A program made the translations under genes and the position numbers. This document shows, piece after piece, positions 29,380 through 42,685 of a DNA stretch of 64,000 nt (the first letter of the stretch is position 1; every line of letters starts with the position of its first letter). The stretch comes from Nothopassalora personata (lineage: Eukaryota > Ascomycota > Dothideomycetes > Mycosphaerellales > Mycosphaerellaceae). The stretch covers positions 2,418,001-2,482,000 of the forward strand of contig CM066298.1 of the NCBI GenBank assembly GCA_033816765.1, in the 5' to 3' direction. The notes below the pieces were generated by a model, which did not search any database, was not told the DNA's origin, and saw only the letters and a program-made list of their open reading frames with translations.

Positions 29380-32300
29380 AAGAACTAGATTAGGTGCCTA
29401 ATTAACGAGGGTTCCGAGGTAAATATCATCGGCTAGAGGAACGCTTATAGATTTAGGTTACTAGTAATGTCGAGTACTTAGCTTACCTTTCGAGGTACTA
29501 GAGGGCGGGCCTAGTTTAAAGGTATTATAGGCAATTTAGATGTTTAGGTATTTAGGGTTCACTACTAAGTAGATATGTTCATCTCCTCGGATCTAAACTT
29601 ACTAACAATCCTAGGACGCCCGTAGGCCCGTAAGGTGCGGCTTACTACCCGTAACTGCGATAATAGTTTATAGAAGGGGACTATTACTAGCCGTAAAGGT
29701 AAAAGTGTTATGTTTACTACCCTAGTTAGCTCGGATAGGTGTAAGACCCTTTAAGAACTGTTAAAAGCGTCGGGAAATAGAAGGGTAGGTTAAGTTACGG
29801 CGCTTAACCTACCGACTTACTAAAGCCGGATTTAATAAAATTAGTAAGGTTCTCGCACTATCTCGAAGGAACCTCGGACTTTAATTTACCGGTCCCGGGA
29901 CCGGTAAATAGCTATAGTAAGGAAAACGGATACTACTACGATACGACGTATCTATAGGAAGACACGACGTATCTATAGGAACCCGGTAAGGCTCTAACGC
30001 CTAGTAACCATTTAGCTCACTTATTAGGATCGCTTAGGACTACTAGAGTAAAGGAACGAGTTATAGAAATTAGAATAGGCGCGTTTAAGGGAGATTCTAT
30101 TACTAGCGTTTATTTAGTTTAAGGGGATTAGCCTTCCGAGATCCTAAGGCAATCTACATTGAATGCTTAGGCACGGAAGTAATAGGTAGGCTAACATATA
30201 GCTAACATTAGGATGCCGCAGGTCTTTACGATATATAAGCGTAAGGCGGATAAGAAGAAGCTAGTAGACGCGAGCGTTTACGAACGCCTAGAATTACGAG
30301 TTAAGGGAGATATAGAATAGAAGCGTAGGGCACTATACCTAGAATCTAAGATACCTAAAGGATAAGGTCCGTTCGATAGGAAGTACTTAACTAAGAAATT
30401 CTTAAGTATTAAGCGAGGTAGCCGGATCACTCTAGAACGACTTACCTTAATTAAGGTTAGTATTAAGCTATTGCTAATAGAAAGGGCCTTATTCGATAAG
30501 ATGCTCTATAACCGGGAGGCAGTCCTTACTTAGGATTTCAGTTACATAAGGCAAATTAGGCACGACGTTATACTACCTTAGAAGATTAATATGGTCCCTT
30601 ATAGGCTATAGTAGGCACGTCCTATCCGATTGCACCTAAGTCTTAGGGCGATCGTTAAACGCATAATTAGAGCCCGGATTAAGAACAATATCCTAGAATA
30701 CTCATAAGGGGCATATTCTAATAGCTAGTTCCTAGTCGTAAAGAAGGTTAGTACCTCTAGAAGCGATGTGCTATATTGGTTAATTAACTTAGCTATACTC
30801 CTAAATAAGGTTACTATACGCGATACTAACATTCCACCGGACACGGATAGCTTCTTAGAAGATTTTACCGGGTACCGAGTCGCTTTACTTATAGACCTGT
30901 TTTTAGGTTATAATTAGATTACTTTAGATAAGTCCTACCGGGACTTAATAGCCTTCATAACCCCTCTTAGCCTAGTACGCAATACGAATCTACCTTAAGG
31001 AGCTACTAATTTAGTTACTCAGTTCGTACGTGCGGTAATAAAGATTCTACTTAATTATATCTCGCATCGAGCGAAGCCGTTTCTCGATAACATCGGTATT
31101 AAGGGACTAACTAAGGATTATAGGAATGTAGAAGTAGAGCCTAGGTTAAGGAAATAGGTCGTTAAGTATATTGTTTCCCTAGATCTAGTTCTTGCTAACC
31201 TAGAAAGAGCTAGTGCGGTAGTTACTAGAGGTAAATCCTAATAGTTATACGAGAAGCTTAAGATTATTAGGTACGTTACTAGCCCGGATGGTCGCTATCC
31301 TAACCTAAAGGTTGTAGCTAAGATCCTAGATTAGCCTACGCCTACCTATATTAAGGAGGTCCGCACCTATGTAGGGCTGTATGTGTACTTCCGGATATAG
31401 ATTCCCTAGTTCGTTATTATCGCTTAACTAATGTATAAGCTACTAAAGAAGGACGCCGAGTTCACCTAGACAGAAAATGAGCAGTTCTTAAAAGAAGAGG
31501 TTACTAGATATCTTATGTAGGCTCTAGCCTTAGTTATCCTCTACTACTTACCTAGTACTAGGTCTATCTTTGTCTTAGTTAATACTAGCGGCACTAGATA
31601 GGGATATATCGTTTCTTAAGAATTAATAGACGGTACCCGACGGCGTTACCCGGTGCGGTATAAGAGCGGAATCTAGAACGTGTTAGAATCTAGATATAAT
31701 ACTAGTAAGCGAGAATGCCTTAGGGTCCTTAAGGGGCTTAAGAAGATCTAGAGATATATTACTAGCGTTAATTTTATCCTTAAGGTTAATGCTAAGACAC
31801 TTATATAGTAGCTTAACCGGCCGGCTTCGGACCTACCGAACTCGGCAATAGCCCGGTAGGTCGCGTAGATTAGGTTATTTACGTTCGAAGTAAAGCACGT
31901 TACGGGGACTAGGCACACTAGCCTAGATGCCCTATCTCGTAGGCCCTCTACACCTTAGGAACCTAGGGAAGCTAACGAAGACGAAGTCGACTAGATAATT
32001 AATAATAAGCTATTCGGGTACCCGGAGCCGGTCGACACCTATCTAGTTAAAATCTAGAAAACACGACATCTTGGGGACTAATATTCTAAAAGCTCTTAGC
32101 AACTTGCTTAGGTTATAGAAACTAGGACCCGGCCCGATAGTATTACCCGTACTAAGTACCGGCGGCTAGTAAAGAAAAGCGTTAACTTCTTTATCCGAGA
32201 CTAATTGCTATTCTTCTAGAAGCGCCGAGGAGCACCGTTATAACTTATAATTAACGATAATAAGGCTTAGAAGGAGATCGTTATAGAATACTATAAGAGA

Positions 32301-33540
32301 CACGGTTACCGTAGCGCTAAGGTCGTGTATAACCTCATTTCCGATCGGTATTACTAGGACGGGTGCTTCGCCGATGTCTCTACGTAGGTTCGAAGTTATA
32401 CTCCCTATAGGTTTCGCGAAGGCAACTAGCGCGCTAGTAAGCTTCACTTATCGAGCCCCTAGGTTATTAGTAAGAAGTAGTACTCGGACCCCGTCTAGGT
32501 ACATAAAAATGGATACCTCCTAGTTGCGCGCGAAGTACTTAGTAACTAGATCGAGGCTAGAGTAATAAGGGCACCTCCTAGCTCTAAGACGGTTACTAAG
32601 TTTCTATACGAAGATGTCTTCTATAGGTACGGCTACTATACTAAAATTGTGCTTAATAACGCTACGGTTTATACGGCTAAGGTTAAGCGGTTACTCGTAG
32701 GGCTTAGTATTCGAAGGATTCGAATATTACCGTACTATCCGTAGTCTAATGCTCCGGTCGAGGCTAGACACCGTCCGATTCTTATAGCGTTAGTAAAGCT
32801 TATAAGAAACACATACCGCGGATAGGAGTAATAGGTACCCGCTATATTATAGGCTAATAGGACTACGACCTATCGTACTACTAGAATAACGCTAGCTTAG
32901 GTCCTATATAGCTATCGCACGATTCTACTAATTAAGGTTAAGTACCCGACGTAGGCGGATTATTAATAGGGATCGGTAAGAACGACTAAGGACCTACTTA
33001 CTATACGTGCGCGTTAACTCTAGGCTCGAGACCTTAGTTTAGAAGAGCTACATGCTCGAAGGAAGCGACTAAGAGAACTTAGTAAGGACTACTTTAATTC
33101 TTACCGGAACGTTAACTTTATTAGTTTCTAGAAGGGCGACCTTATTATAAGGTTCGACAAGCTATATAAGGATAACTTCTTACGTAAGATCGGTTACCGA
33201 TAGTAAGGTCCATATCGGGTGTCTAGTGTCTCTAGGGAGTTTAGTACCTATATTCTTAAGGAACTTAATAGCACGCTAATAAAGGGAGTTTAGGTACGAG
33301 AAAACCTTAAGCTAGTTCTAGAGCTTCGCCTAGATAACATAGGAGTACTAAACTTAGATAATAGGACCGATCTTATAATAGGGGAGGGAGAAGTCGCTAA
33401 TAGCGTCGCTAATAGCGAAGATAGTAGTAATTCGAACGAGATCGAGCCTATCGCCGGCGAAGACGTACTACCTAGAGGAGTTAACAAAAGGGGATCGTAT
33501 CCTAAACCGGAATCTAAGAAGCTATAGGTTAGGCCTTATA
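29380..33540 (+). pseudogene. pol pseudogene of element 4 (protease, RT, RNase H, integrase)
   Basis: The protease reads near 29390-29440 as an E-G-SEVNIIG motif, a degraded D-x-GSEVN site. Reverse transcriptase (about 30650-31250) ends in an FLDNIGIKG box where FLDD(V/I)G(V/I)KGP is usual in this gypsy lineage. RNase H follows. The integrase region (about 32270-33200) has an N-APVEARHRPI segment corresponding to the GPVERGHRPI end of the core in that lineage. Gln codons have become TAG/TAA. It is a different branch from the chromoviruses; no chromodomain was seen. Confidence 0.75.
29884..29909. repeat. 26-bp perfect palindrome between protease and RT of element 4
   Basis: Centred on GGTCCCGGGACC with ATTTACC and GGTAAAT arms. 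It is identical to 33735-33760. Related imperfect copies lie in the LTRs near 6434-6452, 37944-37962 and 61756-61774. Confidence 0.8.
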
Positions 33541-34140
33541 ACCTTTCTATAGCTAAAATTTCACAGTTTAGTAGGATCGAGGCTAAGAACTAATTAGTTA
33601 GTAATAGCGTACGGAGTTTACTTCCCTTAGGCATATGTTGCACATGCCCTTTAGTTTGTTAAGCCGATTCGGTTATCTGGACTTCACTTTATAAGGTGTT
33701 CTTACCTTAGTTAGACCTTAGTTAGTAGAGTTACATTTACCGGTCCCGGGACCGGTAAATCGGATTACGTAATAGCGTAGTATACCTCTACCGAATGCTT
33801 ACCTAGGTAGTTACTAGCACTGGTTTTCGGTCACATGTAGGGTTATCGGACCTTTAGTATAACCTTAATAGTACTACTCTTACTACTTATAAGACCGGTC
33901 TCGGCGCTACTACCTTATAACGGTTATAGGGATATACGCTAAGAGGCATACTTAAGCGTAGCTCTCTACCTACTACTTCCTCTCTTTTTCTTTAAACACT
34001 AATACTATCACTAGAGCTACTAATATATCTATCTACTACTACACTTATTAGACGGTTCTTTAGCCTCTCTCTCTTTACGACCTTAACCTTCTTTAAAGCC
34101 CCTACCCCAACACTAAGCTTTTAAAGCTTACTAACACTCT
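33541..34140. other. Non-coding spacer of element 4 after pol
   Basis: RIP-degraded. It contains the second 26-bp palindrome (33735-33760) and, at about 33960-34010, a pyrimidine-rich stretch (CCTCTCTTTTTCTTTAAAC) of promoter-like composition just before the extra gene. No coding sequence was recognised. Confidence 0.5.
33735..33760. repeat. Second 26-bp perfect palindrome, 3' of integrase
   Basis: Same sequence as 29884-29909. The two copies flank the RT-RNase H-integrase segment. Confidence 0.8.
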
Positions 34141-34149
34141 AGAGTGGCA

Positions 34150-36130
34150 CTACGAGATAGCTAGCTCTTACGATCTCACTAATAGCGAATCCTAGTTATT
34201 ATAGCTTTAGCTAGTCTATCGTTACGCCCGGCTAGCTCGAGCATAGGGCTTACTAGCACTATTACTAGGCTTACCCACCTACCTTAGACCTTGTTCGAGT
34301 CCCTTCGCCTACCGGACAACGTTAAGTATGTCCTTACTAATACGAATACGCCGAAGTCCGCCGCTAATGTTATGTTCCGAGAGCTTAGTCCTTAGAAGCG
34401 GGTTGAGGTATTAAAGGACTTCTATAAGGGCTTCGAGAAGGTGTTCGAAGACTACTCCGTCTAGGTTAATCTGTTTTTCGAGGAAGTTAAGAGCGGTATA
34501 GGCAAGAGCTACTAGGATAAATTCCTTAGTAATAAGAAGCTCGATGTCTTATTTCCTATCGTCGGTAAGATTCGTAAGACCGGTTTAGAGATTCGTAACC
34601 GAGAGAAGACTCTTCGAGCTACGCTTACCCGCTACTAGCTACAGTAGATAGATAATAAGATTCTTAATCGACGCGTTATCTCCGAGCTTTATAGTACTAA
34701 TAGCGGGCGCCGCTAGTTCACGGCCTTTATTAATAAGTACCTAGATTACAGTAGGGCTATTAGTAGAATTTAGAGGGTACTAATCTAGCGTATAAGGATC
34801 GGCCGTAAGGGCATAGATCGTAAGCAAATTCTAGAGCCTAGTAATCTTACCCGGTACGATAGGGAGGCTAAAGCACGTAGTATTAATCCGCAATCGGCTA
34901 AGAGTAGGGAGATTATTAGAAGACACCGCCTAGCCGTCTATAAGGATAGCCTTCTGTACTTTATAGAGGGTACTATTACTAAGAAGTCCGCGTCCCTAGA
35001 GGACAGCATAGATTAACCTAGACTATCTAGCTAGTAATAGCCTTAGCTACGTTAGCTACCGGGTAGTAAAGGTAAAGGACGTATAAAGAGTACTACGCTA
35101 ACTCTACTAGCCTCTACCTAGCCTATAGTCCTATCGAGAGGCGGTCGTAAGTCGAGTCGACTTGAGTAGCTCTATATAGGCGAGAGTATAGGGGAGGGTA
35201 TAACTACGCCTACTCAATCCTCGCCTAACCGAACGCTAGACGGCGCACCTATACGCGAAGGCAGTCCGCTAGGTATACCGGTTAGTACCCTACGATCTAC
35301 TTCGGCCCTAACTAAGAATAGTAATCCGATACTTACTATATTACCTTCGGCTATAATTAGGGATGTATTAGTCTTTAAAGATTAGATCCTATAAGAAGAC
35401 GAGGCCCTCCGGATTAAGCGCGCTAACTGTACCTACAATAAGCGGTACTATAGCATTAAGTTTAGAAACTCGATTAATGTAGATAGCATTAACTAGCTAC
35501 CTAAGCACCGGATAGCGGGCCTTAAGATACTCGAATATGCTGTCTCGGACGTTCTTAAGAGGGATAGTAAGGTTAGCGCTATAATGTGCGATTAGCATGT
35601 TCGAGATTTCTACTATAAGGCCCTCTACTTTATTACAAATCCCGGTATTACCGCTAATACCCTATGTAAGCGCGCGCTTAAGGTCTAAGACTAGCTCTTT
35701 AAAGGTAAGAGTTTTTTAGCTATTAAGGTGAAGAATAGGTCGTAGTTTCGCCCTAATAAGCGTAGTTAGAAGACTGTTAACCCGCTTAGCTACCTCCGTA
35801 TTCGAGGTAAAGTCGGCACTACGAGTAGTATCGTTACCTATACTAACTATAACTAGATCCTCGACAAATTCGGCATTAATGAAGCTAACTAAGCTAATCT
35901 TAATAGTACCGGTACCTACATTAATAGCAACATGCTATACTAGTATAATAACGCTAAACTAGCGCCGCGGGTTAAAATAGTTAGAGAAATAATAAGTCGA
36001 GAATTCGACGTGTACCGATAGTACCTACGAGAATTGAATAAGGTTAGTAACGGCGGCGTCTACTAGAACATATAGTATTCTCTAAGCTAATAGATTATGC
36101 GATAAGACCCCGGGCTATAGCTCTTATAAG
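34150..36130 (+). pseudogene. Unidentified accessory gene of element 4, RIP-killed
   Basis: A single plus-strand frame of about 650 codons. In the part I followed codon by codon (about 34250-36130) I saw only TAG and TAA stops, no TGA and no frame change, as expected for Gln codons hit by RIP. Its predicted sequence is Lys/Arg- and Asp/Glu-rich, with helical segments near the start (RVEVLKDFYKGFEKVFEDYS). A Ser/Thr/Pro-rich linker follows at about 35060-35350, then a basic C-terminal part with one CTYNKRYYSIKF segment. I recognise no domain. It lies between integrase and the 3' LTR, same strand as pol, behind its own spacer, so it looks like a separate gene rather than a pol extension. Confidence 0.5.
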
Positions 36131-36234
36131 TAGCTCTATACCCTTAATACTGCACTCGGTTCATCTCCTTCCCTAGGCCTACGATTTTTAGCTTTAATAG
36201 GGCTCATTAGGGGGGGGGGGTAACGCGAACACTA

Positions 36235-37120
36235 TAGTGCAGTATACTAGGGTCGACTTAAACCTCGAAATTGAAAACTACTAGACTAGTAACCGGCTTA
36301 ACATACTATACTCTCTTAACTTAGAGGGCACTAGTAGGCCGGAGTTTTTACACGGTTTTCATAAGTAAGGGAATACTAGAGAGTTTATCTAGTAGTACTA
36401 GACTAACGACTATATAGAAGACGGCCGATTTAAGCGTTTCTTCTCGGTTAGGGTCTAGAATTACCTAAGTAAGAATAGCATTAGCTAGTTTAGAGAGGAC
36501 CTAAGCGCTAGGTAAATACGGGTAACTACTATAGGCGTTCTAATAAGGTAGGCCGTACATAAGAGGATACTACGTTAGATTAACCCTTACTTTATCGAGA
36601 TCCGCGACGATAACTATCTTAAACTCTAGAGAAGCTAGAGCATGCACTAGGTGATAGACCTCTATCGTAACTTTAAGACGCTAAGTAAGAGCGCTATAGG
36701 GTTTAAGTATCGACGCCTAGTACCCGGCTATCCTTTTCCTACGGCCGTATACCTTAGTAGCATTAGCCCCCTGTCCGATGCCCTAGCGGGTTTAAAGTCT
36801 TAGAACGATAACAAAGTTATCCTTAATGCTAGAAGGTAGCTTAATGCTACGGTCCGCCTAGACTCGGAGCTCTTCTATAAGAAGATGTATAATTAGCGCG
36901 TCCGAGCTATGAAATTAATAGATAAGTAGCTTAGCTTAGTTACTACTCTCGAGCAGATGTGCTTCATAAGCAAAGGGCGTAATAAGAGCTTCTTCCGCAA
37001 CTACTATAGGAACTTCACTAGCTAGCTACTTAGGGACGCGTCTAGTAAGACTAGTGTTAGCTACGATAACGAGTAGGTCTAGACAAAGGAGTTGTGTAAG
37101 AATAAGTGGAACTAAGTGGT
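36235..37120 (+). pseudogene. Second unidentified frame downstream in element 4, RIP-killed
   Basis: After a G-run (36211-36221) another plus-strand frame, broken mainly by TAG/TAA, can be followed (for example PEFLHGF near 36339, then YRRLVPGYPFPTAVYL near 36705-36755). It is hydrophilic and rich in Arg/Lys/Tyr, with no recognised domain. It could be a second exon or domain of the preceding gene or a separate gene. Confidence 0.35.
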
Positions 37121-37645
37121 TAGTACGGGTTTATAGGCTCCTAGTTTCTAGTTAATTCCCGGCTATAGCTATAGCCTATAGATTTCTAGTTCTCGTTCTA
37201 GTTCTAGTTCTAGTTCTAGTTAATACTTTGGGTACGGGTGCTTCTAGTCCTTAGATCTTACTTGTTTCTTATAGTTACTTATCTTCCCTTAACTCACTTT
37301 CTAGCTACGCGATAGACTCGTCTTTAGATTTATTAGGTTACTAGTACTAATACTCACTTGTCTCATGAATGGCGTTCACATTATTCGACTATCTAACCCG
37401 TTCGATTAATGCTAACATAGCTGCCTAATCCCTCGCTAGTTTCGTGGCATACGTTAACGTAGTGCGACGGAAGCGAGTCGCGGATTATTAACGTCACTAT
37501 TATAGTCTCTATTAAAGATATCCTTTCGACCTTTATAAACTGTCGCTAGAAGGCCCTAGGTTACCTAACATCTTATATATTAAGCTAAATGTGCCCGGGC
37601 TTACTGCTTTAGAACCTAAGGATAGGTTCGTAATAGGGGAGGATA
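37121..37645. other. Non-coding 3' region of element 4
   Basis: RIP-degraded. A short tandem TCTAGT run (about 37181-37222) is visible. No gene was recognised before the LTR at 37646. Confidence 0.5.
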
Positions 37646-38042
37646 TATTAACGACTAATTAGTTATGTTAACCTTAGGTTTAGTTGTGTTAACCTTAGGT
37701 TTAGAGGGGGGGGGGTCCCTTAGGTCTAACTTGCCCTAATTTCATTTAGGTTTAATTAGACATTTAGGTAAGCTAGCGGGACCTAGTATAGCTATTAAGA
37801 TATATACTGCGTAGTTAAGCATTGTAAGCGTAGCATTAAGGAAACAATTCAATTTATACCTCTCGAGAAGAGGGCATAGGGGTTTAGGTCCGCTAATCCT
37901 CTTATTTTATCTAGCTACTACGCTACTCGTCACGTGACCTGATTTCACGGTCCCGGAACCGGCAAATACCTCTACTTACATAAGTGCCGCTCTATACCAC
38001 CATAACTCGGACAGGCCTACATAGGGTAGTTAGTAGACATTA
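37646..38042 (+). repeat. Right LTR of element 4
   Basis: 397 bp, matching 6130-6528 with RIP-type transitions and a two-base length difference in the G-run. Confidence 0.85.
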
Positions 38043-41000
38043 CTAGTACCGGTAGGAACTTTCGTCTTAAATAAACTACGAACAGTAGTATAGTACGTAC
38101 GGGCTCTCTACTTAGAATCGTAGAAGATCTAGGAACGTAATAAACTATAAGTATAGATATAGGGTAATAGGCTATAGGTTCTAGCCGAAGCCTCTAGGCG
38201 TAAAGTATAGTAAACTATATACTATTCGGGAAAAGTATTAGCTCCCTAGGAATAAGCGACTAAAGGGAGTTATATAATACTTAGGCTTACGTATCGATAT
38301 TAAACATAGTTTTCTAGACATTAGTAATCGTTAATAGACATAGGACTAGTGTTATAATCGACTTAGGAGTAGCGGGGAATTTTATCTCCGAGTCTTTTGT
38401 AAGAAGAAACGGGTTAGCTACCCTAAAGAAGAAATAGGGTTACGAGTTAATCGCGGTAGACGGGGTATCGTTCCCTAGCGTAGAATAGGAGACGATACTA
38501 TTACTACTAGCTATCTAATAGTACTACGAGAATATTACCTTAGATATTACTAATATAGCTAGTTATAATATAGTATTAGGTATACCTTAGTTAAGAAAGT
38601 ATAATCTAGTTATCGACTAGAGAAGAGGAGTACTTACATTTAGGAAATACAATTACATTATCGACATTTAGCCTACGTAGTAGTAGCGTTCGCTAGTAGA
38701 TAAGGTAAGGAAATAGCTAAACGAGATATAGCTTACGCCGACTAGAAGGATAGAAGAACTACCTTCAACTAGGATAGATACTAGCGTAGGGCCGCCGGGT
38801 TATAAAGTTACTAGAAGTAATAGAAGTAACGTACTATCGAAGGATACTAACATCTTAGAGTTAAGTATTCCTAAGGAGTATCGTACGTAGTCGCGACTCT
38901 TTAAAGAGGAGAGAGGTAACACCGCCTTACCTAAGTACCGCCTATAGGATTATAAGATTAATATTTAGCTAGGGAAAGAGCCTCTATAGGGACCCCTATA
39001 TTAAATGTCTAAGAAAGAGCTATAGACCCTACGAGAATAGCTAAAGGAGAAGCTAGCTATTAGATAGATAAGAAGATCTACCTTAAGTATAGGAACTCTA
39101 TATATGTTTATTCTAAAAGCAAACGGGAAGTTACGACTCGTATAGAACTATAGGAAGTTAAACGAGATTACGATTAAGAACCGATACCTACTACCTAACA
39201 TCGAAGAAGTATAAGATAGATTAACCGGATTAGACTAGTATACAAAAATTAACCTACGAGATACCTTCTACGCTATACGAATAGTAGAAGGAGAAGAATA
39301 GAAAACCGCTTTTAGAATAAGATACGGACTTTACGAATACTTAGTTATACTAATAGAATTAGCTAACGTACCGGCATCCTACTAGGACCTTATTAATAAA
39401 ACACTTAGAGACCTACTCGACGTATACGTTATCGCCTATATAGATAATATACTAGTCTATACGAAAGGACCCCTATAGGAATACATAAAACAAGTCTAGG
39501 ACGTCTTTGAACGACTTATATAGTTAGGGTTTAAGACAGTACCTAAGAAATACGAATTCTACAAGAAAGAAGTTAAATTCTTAGGCTTTATTATTAGTAT
39601 AATAGGGATAAAAATCGACCCTACAAAGATATAGTTAATTAGAGAATAGCTAAGACTAAAAACAGTTAAGAACGTATAGTTATTTCTTAGACTTGCTAAC
39701 TATAACCGGAAATTTATTAAGGACTATTTAAAGATAGTAGTACTAATAACGATGCTTACGAGAAACGACATTACCTAGAAATAGAGAAAGGAACAAATTA
39801 AAGCATTTAAGAAACTTAAAGAATTATACGCTTTAGCTCCTACGCTTCGACTATTTAATAGTAGTAAGGAAGTCTATATTAAGACCGACGCGTCTAATAT
39901 AGCAATAGGCGCGTATCTAATATAGACACACGATTAGAAAAGACACCTAGTAGCCTATTACTCCCGGAAAATAACTATAGCGGAATAGAACTACGACATC
40001 TATAATAAAGAGCTTCTAGCTATTATTGCCGCTATATAACATTAGAGAGTATATATCGAGGGCCTACTAAAGTTAACGATTCTTTCTAACTATAAGAATC
40101 TTACGTACTTTACGACGATAAAGGAACTTACCTAAAGGTAAGCCCGCTAGTCGGAGCTATTAGGGTAGGATAAGTTTAAAATTAATATACTCTAGGAAAA
40201 GAGAACGGCCGCGTAGACGCGCTAAGCTAAAGAAACAACTACATAAAAGGAAAAGAACTAGTATAATATAAGATACTAAGGACAAACCCCGACGGAAGTC
40301 TTAGTACTAATATAAGAGAATTTAATAACATTGTACGGATATTAGGCAATAAGGACGAACAATTCCCTATATCGTAAGGAAAGTACTAAGTACCGAAGGA
40401 TCGAGAAGAAGAATATATACGATAACATTACGACGGACTAACTTACGGACACCCTAGAACTTTAAAGACAATAGACCTAATCTAACGTAGCTTCTTATTT
40501 CTATATATAAGACAAAAGGTACTACGTTATATTAAACAATACGTACACTACTAACAAAACAAGGCTATAAGGCACGTAAAGTATAGTTACCTACAGTTTA
40601 GGACACTACTAATAAAACCATAGGACGAAGTTAAAATAGACTTTATTACGAAACTCCTACCGTTAAGGGACAAAGTTACGAAATAACTATACGACATAAT
40701 ACTAGTTATAGTTAATAGACTTATAAAATACGCATACTTCATTCCTACATTAGAGACATATAATATAGAGTAGCTTAGACACCTTATACTAGATAGACTT
40801 ATCCGATACTACGGATTCCCCTAAGCGTTTATAACGGACAGGGATAAGCTATTTATATTATACTATTAGAAAACGCTTGTAGGAACGATCGGAATTAAAC
40901 ATAAGCTATTAATAGTATATTATCTAGAAATAGATAGATAAACCGAAAGGATAAATTAGACGCTAGAATAATACCTACGATACTATATTAACTACGTATA

Positions 41001-41680
41001 AGACAACTAGGTTTTATTACTACTAATAGCGTAGATCGTACTAAACAACTATAAATTGGAGACAACTTTAACGACGCTATTCTATATAAACTTTAGTAAA
41101 GATCCTAACATATTTAGAACACCTAGATCCTACCTATAAGCTAAAAGAGCAATCGTAACGACGGATACTCTTAAGGAAGTGTATAAAGAAACACGTAAGG
41201 TAATTAAAGATGTATAATAAAAATTGTCTTAATAATAGCAAGACACGAGAAAAATAGTACCTCTACTAAAAGAGGGGGATAAGGTCTATCTCCTTATAAA
41301 AAACTTAAGAATAAGAAGATAGACTAAGAAACTAGATTATACTAAGGTCGGACTATTTTCTATCGATAAAGTTATAGGACTAGTCAACTACCGCCTACGA
41401 CTACTACCCGACGCTAAAATCTACCTAGTCTTCTATATCTCTAAGTTAGAACCCGCGGACGCTAAAACACCTTACTAAGAAAGCTTCTATTTTGAGCTAG
41501 AAGTAGAAAACGAATTCAAAGTCGAAGAAGTAGAAAACGAATTCAAAGTCGAAAAAATCCTAGATAAAAAAGGTTAGCGATACCTTATTAAGTAGAAAGG
41601 ATACGACAAATTAGAAAATACCTAGGAACTAAAACAACACCTACGAAACTATTAGTAAAAGATCCGATAATACTAAAAAT
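38043..41680 (+). pseudogene. gag 3' end and pol pseudogene of the chromovirus relic
   Basis: Collinear with 11330-14950 of element 1. The gag tail comes first, then the pol frame from about 38254 with protease (38360-38380), RT box (near 39437-39450), RNase H, integrase and chromodomain (near 41520-41670). Dozens of CAG/CAA to TAG/TAA changes and TGG to TAG changes kill it. A 27-bp duplication of the segment before the chromodomain is present at about 41505-41560. Confidence 0.88.
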
Positions 41681-41730
41681 AGGTCTGCTAATACGACCTA
41701 CTATAATAGATCTCTCGGCCGACGAGCGAC

Positions 41731-41798
41731 TAGGGTAGGAATCGAACCTACGACCTTAAGAGTTTAGATAGCTTACGCTCTACTACTAAGCTACCTAG
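41731..41798 (-). other. Degraded tRNA-like sequence of the chromovirus relic
   Basis: Aligns with the tRNA-like block of element 1, keeping GGTAGGAATCGAACC (B-box complement) and CTACCTAGCCGATC. Its presence in this older copy shows the block was part of the family before the element 1 insertion. Confidence 0.65.
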
Positions 41799-41884
41799 CC
41801 GATCGATAGGAATAGGGACATAACTTATAAATAAATACCCTAATAAGTTTCTACCCCTAGGAGCTCGCCCTAGGGCTCCGCCCT

Positions 41885-42379
41885 AGAAAGCGCCGCCTAG
41901 TCGTTTATAGGTATCTCTAGGATATCCGAGAAAGAAACTAGCGGAGGCAACACCTCTAACCCCGACGCCTACTTAAGAGACGCTAGCTCCTTATACGCCT
42001 CTTCCTCCTCGAGCTCCTCTAACTCCTTAGTAACGGCGTCGTTAGTGCGACGCTTAGCTAAGTGTAGTTATTTCTAAAGACGGATCTTACGTATCTTTAG
42101 CCGTACCTCCTCCTCTTTAATCCTCTTAAGCTCTAGCTTAAGTTTATTACGCGAATTACGAAGACGTTTCTACTCCGGACGAGAAAGACATACGTCGTAA
42201 TCCTTATAGCCTTTTCGAATATAGGCCGAACACTTCCTAGACCGAGAACCTACGATACACTTTACTACCGCGCCTAAGGATTAAGACTTCTAACAATTCG
42301 TATATAGAGCTATCTTAATACTAGAGATTTAAGTATCTAGAGTAAGTCGTTAACGGCGTTTATAGGAGGAAGAAGACAT
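41885..42379 (-). pseudogene. Antisense accessory gene of the chromovirus relic, RIP-killed
   Basis: Collinear with the 179-aa antisense gene of element 1, from its ATG (complement of 42377-42379, followed by Ser codons) to beyond the coiled-coil region. Several stops and lost codons follow the RIP pattern. It shows that the antisense gene predates the RIP episode. Confidence 0.75.
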
Positions 42380-42452
42380 AGTTAACTATTACTATAAGAA
42401 ATAATAACGGCTTATAAAGCTTTAGGACGAAGCTAGGCTAAAAAGGGGATAG

Positions 42453-42685
42453 TATTACGGAATAATTCCTATAGACCCTAGAATTATAATAACGAGACGA
42501 GTACGTAACTTATCCTACCTAAGCGCTTAGACTTAGGGCGATTAGACTACTTATGCTTAGACTAATTAGGCTACTTATGCTTAGAATAATTAGACTAATT
42601 ACTAAAATCTACGAATCTCCTTTATATTTAGGAACGCTAAGAATCCCTTATAGTTTCGATACGTTTAACTTATATTACTATCTTA
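42453..42685 (+). repeat. Right LTR of the chromovirus relic, first part
   Basis: Begins TATTACGG (TGTTACGG before RIP). It is interrupted at 42685 by the gag-only element, whose TSD is TCTTA (42681-42685 and 50142-50146), and resumes at 50147-50272. The two parts sum to 359 bp, equal to the left LTR. Confidence 0.9.

Larger units (their letters stand above)
6130..38042 (+). mobile_element. Element 4: large RIP-killed Ty3/gypsy element carrying an extra gene region
   Basis: LTRs lie at 6130-6528 and 37646-38042. Host sequence CTAG(T) is repeated on both sides (6126-6129 and 38043-38046); whether the TSD is 4 or 5 bp is uncertain because the terminal bases are ambiguous after RIP. Without its passenger (element 3) it is about 11.9 kb. 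The order on the plus strand is LTR, repeat-rich leader, gag, aspartic protease, reverse transcriptase, RNase H, integrase, then about 4 kb of other sequence with a separate dead gene, then the LTR. A second copy starts at 61484. Confidence 0.85.
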
